A stretch of DNA of 5,706 nt, from NCBI GenBank assembly GCA_018678395.1, contig JAHHMJ010000153.1:1-5706 (forward strand), written 5' to 3'. The stretch is from Gemmatimonadota bacterium. Lineage in GTDB: Bacteria; Gemmatimonadota; Gemmatimonadetes; Longimicrobiales; Gaopeijiaceae. How positions within the stretch are numbered: position 1 is the first letter of the stretch; each line of letters opens with the position of its first letter. A program made the position numbers and the translations under genes. This document shows positions 1 to 5,706 of the stretch, piece by piece. The notes below the pieces were generated by a model. That model was not told where the DNA came from, did no database searches, and saw only the letters and a program-made list of their open reading frames with translations.

Positions 1-1713
<1,713 letters not shown>

Positions 1714-1729
1714 CCCGCCGGCGGAGCGG

Positions 1730-1748
1730 CGCGGCCATCGCGGCCGCG
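1730..1748 (+). other. Small GC-rich hairpin just after hppA
   Basis: CGCGGCC (1730-1736) pairs perfectly with GGCCGCG (1742-1748) across a 5-base loop, starting 16 bases after the hppA stop. It has no T-run. It could help stabilise the 3' end of the mRNA or be a chance product of very high GC. The larger hairpin just downstream is the better terminator candidate. Confidence 0.35.
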
Positions 1749-1752
1749 GTAT

Positions 1753-1790
1753 CATCGGCCCGGCGCCCCATTCGGGGTGTCGGGCCGGTG
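1753..1790 (+). terminator. Strong hairpin, probable terminator of hppA
   Basis: Bases 1753-1769 pair with 1774-1790 to give a 17-bp stem around the tetraloop ATTC. All positions pair, with three G-T (G-U in RNA) wobbles: 1755/1788, 1763/1780 and 1765/1778. It sits 39 bases after the hppA stop and just before the promoter of the next gene, where a terminator is expected. No T-run follows (the next bases are TGCTTCG), so it is not a classical intrinsic terminator. It may work without a U-tract, block 3' exonucleases, or act with Rho. The wobbles make the hairpin stronger on the + strand transcript than as perfect inverted DNA. Confidence 0.6.
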
Positions 1791-1797
1791 TGCTTCG

Positions 1798-1828
1798 TGG
1801 ACACGTCCGAGCCGCTTCTGCGTACAAT
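1798..1828 (+). promoter_or_regulatory. Sigma70-like promoter for the plug-domain protein
   Basis: TGGACA (1798-1803) matches the -35 consensus TTGACA at 5 of 6 positions. TACAAT (1823-1828) matches the -10 consensus TATAAT at 5 of 6. The spacer is 19 bases, slightly longer than ideal. Transcription would begin near 1835, giving a leader of about 30 bases before the ATG at 1866. The AT-rich -10 stands out in this very GC-rich spacer, and its position just after the hppA hairpin fits. The organism's own consensus is unknown, so this rests on resemblance to the general bacterial one. Confidence 0.55.
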
Positions 1829-1852
1829 GGGGGTGACCTCCCCCGTTCTCCC

Positions 1853-1858
1853 GAAGAG
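1853..1858 (+). promoter_or_regulatory. Ribosome binding site that fixes the start at 1866
   Basis: GAAGAG ends 7 bases before the ATG at 1866 and partly matches the anti-Shine-Dalgarno complement. It supports 1866 over the in-frame GTG at 1788, which lies inside the terminator-like hairpin and upstream of the predicted promoter, and over the ATG at 1827, which overlaps the -10 box. Confidence 0.55.
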
Positions 1859-1865
1859 TCCTCGC

Positions 1866-4394
1866 ATGATCCGCACGTCCACCTGCTCGTCCGCCTTCTC
1901 CGGGGTGTTCGTGGCGGCCGTCGCCGTCGCAGCGGTCCTCGGTGGCACCGCTTCGTCCGTCGCGGCGCAGTCGCTCTCAGGCCAGGTCGATCGTCCCGGG
2001 CGGTGGCTGGTATCGGTGCACTCGGGGGACCGCCTCGTGGCCGAGACCATCTCGGCTCCCGACGGGACCTTCACGGTTTCCGCCCCCGCCGGGCGGTACG
2101 GCGTAGCGGTGGCGGCCGTGGACACCGAGGTCACCCTCGAGGCCGTGGAGTGGGGTGAGACGGGCCTCGCCGATTGGAGCATAGCGGCGCCCGATCCGGC
2201 CCCGCCGTTGCCGTCCGGGTCTTTCGCCGACCGGTGTACGCTGCGACCGGCGGCCGACTCGCCCGCGGGTATGGCGTGGCTGCGGGCGCGGCGGGCGTTC
2301 GCACTCGCGCGCCTCGGGCTGGAAGAGGGCGGGCTCGTGGTCGACGCGTTGGTCTTCGAGCGCGAACTCGGCGACGATGGGCGCTCCGTACTGAGGGAGT
2401 CCCCGACCGAACGCCGGGACGGCGTTACACGGCTGACCCCGCGGGCCGATCCCCAGGACCTGGTCACGCGCGGCTTCGTGCGCGAAGAGGAGGACGGGGG
2501 CTATCGGTTCTACGGCGTCGATCCGGAGCTGCTGCTCTCCGACGCCTTCGCGGACACCCACTGCCTGCGGGTGCGCCCCGACGGAGGCCCGGCGCTCGTG
2601 GCCCTGGCCTTCGAACCGGTCGAGCGCGATCGCGATCGGCCGGACGTGGAGGGGGTCATCTGGATCGAGCGGGCATCGGGGCACCCGGTGCTGATCGAGT
2701 TCGGCTACCGCAACTTCGACCTGGGGATTCCGCTCGGAGGTGTCGGAGGCCGCACCTCGATGGTTCGGCTCCCCGACGGAAGCTGGGTGGTCGCCGAATC
2801 GTGGCTGCGCATGCCGCTGTTGGAGGTGGCAGAAGATCCGGAGTCGGAGTTGTCGCCGCGTTGGGGGCTGCGTGGGGTCAGGGAGGAGGGTTTCCGACTG
2901 ACGGCGGTTCGATCGGAGGCCGAGGGGTGGAATCTCGGCGGAGAGGCCGGGGTGATCGAGGGGACCGTTACCGTGCATGCGGGCGACGATGTTCTGGAGG
3001 GAGCTCGGGTACTCCTGCCGGGCACGCCCTACGGAGCCGTTACCGACGCCCGCGGACGGTATCGCTTCGACGGGCTGCTCGACGGCGTGTACGAGATCGT
3101 CGCCGAGCATCCGCGGCTCGACGTCCTCCCGGTCGGGGCCGCCGGGCGCGTGACCGTCGAGCGCGGGCGTGTCGCGCGCTTCGACCTCTCGGCGCCGGAT
3201 CCGGATGCGGCGGCCCGGCAACTGTGCCAGGCGGCGCAGACGACGGGCCCCTACGTGATTCTCTCGGGGCAGGTGATCGACTCGCTCACCTCCGAGCCGC
3301 TGGCCGGCGTACCGCTCACGCTTCGATTCCGTGACCCGAGGCGATCCGGCTCGCCCCAGTTCCAGACCCAGGTCTTCAGCGGCACGGGTGGAGAGTACCT
3401 CTACTGCGACCTGCCGCCCCAGACCGAGGTTCGGGTCCGAGCCGATACACCGGGTGCCGACGGCCGCTCGGACGTGACGCTCCTCACGGGTCGGCAGCAG
3501 ACGATCCGCCGAGACATCACGGTGGCCCTCTCGACCGAACAGGGCCCGAGCGGGGTGTTCGGTATGGTCCGCGACGCCTCGACGGGCGATCCGCTGGAGG
3601 CCGCCCAGGTCCGGATCCAGGACATGGCGGTGTCGGTGCTGACCAACCGCAACGGCTTCTTCTCCTTCAGCGACCTCCCCCAGGGCCTATACGTTCTGGA
3701 GGTCGGCACGCTCGGGTATCGGTCGCGCGAGATCGTGGTGCGGTTGGCGGGTAGCGGCGCCTACAAGGTCGACGTGGATCTGTCGGTCGAAGCGATCACC
3801 CTGGAGGGGATCACCGTGACCGCGGTCCCGCGCCGGCTCTTCGGCGACATGGTCGACATGCAGCGCCGCATGGAGCTGGGATTCGGCGACTTCGTCATGA
3901 AAGAAGAGTTGGAGCGCCGCGGCGGATCACTGGCCACCGCGCTCCAGGGACAGTCCGGCGTGCGTGTGGTCACGGGCGCCGGCAACTTCCGCGAGCGGTA
4001 CATCGTGCTGCGCAACGGTAGGGACCTGCCGGGAGGCGGCGTCGCGGTCGGTGCGGTCGATGCGAGACTGGGGGGCGGCGGCGCGAACACCGCCGAGACG
4101 TTCTGCTACCCGGCCGTGTACGTGGACGGCAGCAGCTGGAGTCGACCCAAGGCCGGTGGCGTCGGCCACGACCCGGTCGACTTCAGCCAGTTCTACACGA
4201 TGGATATCGAAGCGCTGGAGATCTACAAGGGCGCCGGGTCGGTGCCGGGAGAGTTCGGGGGAGGGGATGCCGCCTGCGGCGCCATCGTGGTCTGGACACG
4301 GCGCGGAGGGGTGACGATCCGCGGAACGGCGCGCGGCGGTCGTGGGGGTGGTGGTGAGACCCCGGGGGCGGCGCCGGGGTCTCTGGAGCTCTAG
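1866..4394 (+). CDS. Secreted multi-domain protein with carboxypeptidase-regulatory-like repeats and a C-terminal TonB-receptor plug, no barrel
   Basis: Predicted to be an exported periplasmic or outer-membrane-associated protein of 842 residues; its role is not known. Residues 1-34 are a Sec signal peptide with an Arg near the N-terminus, a hydrophobic core at about 11-26, and a likely cleavage site VAA|Q after A34. Next comes an Ig-like beta-sandwich (about 36-86), then a mixed alpha/beta domain (about 115-355) with segments such as GYRFYGVDPELLLSDAF and VEGVIWIERASGHPVLIEF. Three carboxypeptidase-regulatory-like domains follow (about 363-441, 464-555, 562-640), two of which show the usual G-x-V...PL-x-x-A/G-V...G-x-Y/F-x-F pattern. 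A TonB-box-like EGITVTA (647-653) leads into a plug domain (about 685-815) with the typical elements CYPAVYVDG, IEALEIYKG and GAIVVWTRRG. The chain then ends in a Gly-rich tail (820-842), where a TonB-dependent transporter would continue into a barrel of several hundred residues. The six mature cysteines fall in pairs per domain (124/233, 454/514, 747/804). The start at 1866 was chosen from the signal peptide, ribosome binding site and promoter. Similar proteins are common, to my recollection, in Gemmatimonadota. Possible roles are surface binding, partnership with a separate outer-membrane protein, or TonB contact. Confidence 0.88.
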   Translation: MIRTSTCSSAFSGVFVAAVAVAAVLGGTASSVAAQSLSGQVDRPGRWLVSVHSGDRLVAETISAPDGTFTVSAPAGRYGVAVAAVDTEVTLEAVEWGETGLADWSIAAPDPAPPLPSGSFADRCTLRPAADSPAGMAWLRARRAFALARLGLEEGGLVVDALVFERELGDDGRSVLRESPTERRDGVTRLTPRADPQDLVTRGFVREEEDGGYRFYGVDPELLLSDAFADTHCLRVRPDGGPALVALAFEPVERDRDRPDVEGVIWIERASGHPVLIEFGYRNFDLGIPLGGVGGRTSMVRLPDGSWVVAESWLRMPLLEVAEDPESELSPRWGLRGVREEGFRLTAVRSEAEGWNLGGEAGVIEGTVTVHAGDDVLEGARVLLPGTPYGAVTDARGRYRFDGLLDGVYEIVAEHPRLDVLPVGAAGRVTVERGRVARFDLSAPDPDAAARQLCQAAQTTGPYVILSGQVIDSLTSEPLAGVPLTLRFRDPRRSGSPQFQTQVFSGTGGEYLYCDLPPQTEVRVRADTPGADGRSDVTLLTGRQQTIRRDITVALSTEQGPSGVFGMVRDASTGDPLEAAQVRIQDMAVSVLTNRNGFFSFSDLPQGLYVLEVGTLGYRSREIVVRLAGSGAYKVDVDLSVEAITLEGITVTAVPRRLFGDMVDMQRRMELGFGDFVMKEELERRGGSLATALQGQSGVRVVTGAGNFRERYIVLRNGRDLPGGGVAVGAVDARLGGGGANTAETFCYPAVYVDGSSWSRPKAGGVGHDPVDFSQFYTMDIEALEIYKGAGSVPGEFGGGDAACGAIVVWTRRGGVTIRGTARGGRGGGGETPGAAPGSLEL

Positions 4395-4406
4395 CTTCGG
4401 GGTTCC

Positions 4407-4421
4407 GGGGCGGCTCGCCCC
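4407..4421 (+). other. Hairpin in the spacer after the plug-protein gene
   Basis: GGGGCG (4407-4412) pairs with CGCCCC (4416-4421) over a 3-base loop, 13 bases after the stop codon. No T-run follows. It could be a weak or Rho-assisted terminator, or an mRNA 3'-end stabiliser. Its CCCC arm could pair instead with the GGGG at 4431-4434, so it and the next hairpin may be alternative folds. Confidence 0.4.
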
Positions 4422-4430
4422 ATCGCTCAC

Positions 4431-4447
4431 GGGGTGGGTGCCACCCC
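4431..4447 (+). other. Hairpin just upstream of the M20 peptidase start
   Basis: GGGGTGG (4431-4437) pairs perfectly with CCACCCC (4441-4447) over a GTG loop, ending 14 bases before the ATG at 4462. It takes up the only G-rich stretch in the leader, and no Shine-Dalgarno sequence is visible between it and the start codon. It could dampen translation of the M20 gene or terminate the upstream transcript, but it is short and the region is very GC-rich. Confidence 0.4.
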
Positions 4448-4461
4448 CAGACCCGCCTGCC

Positions 4462-5691
4462 ATGTCCGTCCCCGACTCCGACGCCACCGCCGACTTCCAC
4501 GTGGTTCCCGATTTCGCGGGTGCGCTCGCGTTCGCGCAGGACCTGATCCGCATCCCTTCGCTTCCCGGTGCGGAAGGCGGGGTCGCCGATCGCGTCCTGC
4601 GGGAATTCGAGGCGCTCGGCTTGTCGGACGTGCGCCGCGACGCGGCGGGCAACGTGATCGGGGTGGTCAAGGGGAGCGGTCGCGGGGCCACCGTGCTTCT
4701 CAACGCCCACCTCGACGTCGTCGCCGAGGGGGACCACGAGGAGTGGGAGTATCCGCCCTTCGGCGCAGTCGTGGCCGACGGGTGCCTTCATGGGCGCGGT
4801 GCCATGGACATCAAGGGCCCGCTGGCGCTCATGACCTACGCGGCGGCGGCCACCGCGGGCCGCCTGCCGGGCGACGTCGTCGTCGCGCATACCGTGTTCG
4901 AAGAGCGCGGCGGCCTCGGCATGAAGCACCTGCTCGAGTCAGGTGAAGTTCGCCCGGACGTGGTGATCATCGGGGAATCCACGCACGGCGATATCTGCAT
5001 CGGGCATCGGGGCCGCGCCGAGTTGGAGGTCGTTCTCACCGGCCTCGCGGGCCATGCCAGCGCGCCCGAGCGAGCCCGCAACGCCCTGGATCTCCTTCCG
5101 GCGGCTCTGGAGGCCGTTGCCGACGTGGCCGCTGCGCAGCCCTCAGACCCTCTCCTGGGCCCGTCCACGCTGGTGGCCACCGACGTTCGGGTCGCACCCA
5201 CCAGCCGGAACGTGATTCCCGACACCGTCGTGCTCGGTCTGGACTGGCGTATCCTGCCGGGGACGACCGAGGCGGACCTCGTGGGCGCCGTCCGCCGGGC
5301 GCTGGACCGGCGGTTGGCCGAGCGACCCGAAGGGTTCGACTACGAAGTGAGGATGGCGACGGAGGCCCAGGTGACGTACACGGGGCTGGCGCGCGATCGC
5401 GGGCTGCTCACACCGGGATTCCTGGTCGAGGCCGACCACGCGATCGTGACCGCCGTGGCCGCAGCCGCGGGGCGACGGGACGCCGAGGGACCGGCCGCGG
5501 TCCGTCCCTGGACCTTCGCCACGGACGGCGGCTGGAGCTGCGGCGTGCACGGCATCCCCAGCTTCGGATTCGCGCCCGGCGAGGAGCGCTGGGCGCACAC
5601 CAACCGCGAGCGTCTCGACCTGGACGAGGCCCGCTGGGTTCTCGGGCGCTACCCGGCGGTCATCCGAGCGGCGATGCTCGCCGCGGGCTGA
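4462..5691 (+). CDS. M20-family metallopeptidase / amidohydrolase (ArgE/DapE/CPG2 group)
   Basis: A 409-residue dinuclear zinc hydrolase that removes an acyl group or amino acid by cleaving an amide bond, predicted cytoplasmic because no signal peptide is seen. The two-domain M20 layout is clear. In the catalytic domain the metal ligands are H83 (in NAHLDVV, with D85 beside it), bridging D116 (GRGAMDIKG), E148, E172 (IGES) and H379 (WAHTNRE). The general base is E147 in FEERGG. The inserted dimerisation domain spans about 183-300 and carries GHAS (197-200), whose H198 reaches the partner's active site in family members. All key residues are present, so it should be active. The IGHRGRAELEV stretch (180-190) and overall length recall the YgeY-like and ArgE/DapE-like branches, while GRGAMDIKGPLA also recalls LysK, so the substrate is unresolved. 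The ATG at 4462 was chosen because homology begins soon after it. The frame stays open back to a GTG at 4342, but that extension is Arg/Pro-rich and overlaps the upstream gene. The 67-base spacer allows co-transcription with the plug-protein gene. Confidence 0.93.
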   Translation: MSVPDSDATADFHVVPDFAGALAFAQDLIRIPSLPGAEGGVADRVLREFEALGLSDVRRDAAGNVIGVVKGSGRGATVLLNAHLDVVAEGDHEEWEYPPFGAVVADGCLHGRGAMDIKGPLALMTYAAAATAGRLPGDVVVAHTVFEERGGLGMKHLLESGEVRPDVVIIGESTHGDICIGHRGRAELEVVLTGLAGHASAPERARNALDLLPAALEAVADVAAAQPSDPLLGPSTLVATDVRVAPTSRNVIPDTVVLGLDWRILPGTTEADLVGAVRRALDRRLAERPEGFDYEVRMATEAQVTYTGLARDRGLLTPGFLVEADHAIVTAVAAAAGRRDAEGPAAVRPWTFATDGGWSCGVHGIPSFGFAPGEERWAHTNRERLDLDEARWVLGRYPAVIRAAMLAAG

Positions 5692-5692
5692 C

Positions 5693-5706
5693 GAGAAGAG
5701 AGGGGG
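5693..5706 (+). promoter_or_regulatory. Purine-only run at the right edge, possible ribosome binding site
   Basis: The last 14 bases are all A or G and include GAGAGGGGG, starting 2 bases after the M20 stop codon. Such a run fits a Shine-Dalgarno region for a closely spaced gene just beyond the window. No start codon can be seen, so this is tentative. Confidence 0.3.

Noticed and set aside
1788..1865. N-terminal extension of the plug protein from an in-frame GTG at 1788
   Set aside because: The GTG lies inside the 17-bp hairpin and upstream of the predicted promoter, and the extension would bury the signal peptide behind 26 residues. The ATG at 1866 has a ribosome binding site and gives a standard signal peptide.
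1977..3221. Long antisense open frame of 414 codons opposite the plug gene
   Set aside because: Its translation is Arg/Pro/Gly-rich with no recognisable domain, as expected for a shadow frame in high-GC coding DNA. The + strand frame has clear domains and a signal peptide.
2174..3334. Second + strand open frame of 386 codons overlapping the plug gene
   Set aside because: The translation is extremely Arg/Gly/Ala-rich and low in complexity, typical of an alternate frame of GC-rich sequence.
4342..4461. N-terminal extension of the M20 peptidase from an in-frame GTG at 4342
   Set aside because: The added 40 residues are Arg/Pro/Gly-rich, unlike the family, and overlap the end of the plug gene by 53 bases. 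Homology to M20 enzymes starts after the ATG at 4462.
4395..4461. Remnant of a lost beta-barrel or frameshift after the plug gene
   Set aside because: Only 67 bases separate the stop from the M20 start, and no frame there or downstream encodes the alternating strands of a barrel.
2626..5400. Two GCGATCGC palindromes (2626-2633 and 5393-5400), as in the cyanobacterial HIP1 repeat
   Set aside because: Two copies in 5.7 kb of GC-rich coding DNA, both within codon context, do not indicate a repeat family, and nothing else suggests a cyanobacterium.

Overview
The window is GC-rich bacterial chromosomal DNA with three genes on the + strand: the 3' part of a membrane-bound pyrophosphatase gene (1-1713, cut by the window's left edge), a secreted protein made of carboxypeptidase-regulatory-like beta-sandwich domains ending in a TonB-receptor-type plug (1866-4394), and an M20-family metallopeptidase (4462-5691). 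The best taxonomic guess is Gemmatimonadota or a close relative. The high GC supports this, and so does the middle protein: an Ig-like domain, a mixed alpha/beta middle domain, further Ig-like domains and a barrel-less plug, a type I recall as common in that phylum. This is inference, because no marker RNA or ribosomal protein gene is present.

Region by region. Bases 1-1713 encode the C-terminal 570 or so residues of an ion-pumping pyrophosphatase, with all visible catalytic motifs intact and the residue pattern of the K+-dependent subfamily. Bases 1714-1865 are a 152-base spacer holding a strong hairpin (1753-1790), which probably ends the pyrophosphatase transcript, then a recognisable sigma70-like promoter (1798-1828) and a ribosome binding site (1853-1858) for the next gene. 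Bases 1866-4394 encode the 842-residue exported plug protein. Bases 4395-4461 are a short spacer with two small back-to-back hairpins and no clear promoter. Bases 4462-5691 encode a 409-residue cytoplasmic-looking M20 peptidase with all metal ligands present. The last 14 bases are purine-only and may be the ribosome binding site of a gene beyond the edge.

The three genes do not form an obvious pathway. The pyrophosphatase recovers energy from PPi at the inner membrane, the plug protein is predicted to act in the periplasm or at the outer membrane, and the M20 enzyme cleaves an amide bond in the cytoplasm. The hairpin and promoter between the first two suggest separate transcription. The last two are close enough to share a transcript. 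I see no mobile element, CRISPR array, RNA gene or defence system. The most interesting object is the plug protein, which keeps a TonB-box-like segment and a complete plug but has no beta-barrel and carries its six mature-chain cysteines as one pair per domain.
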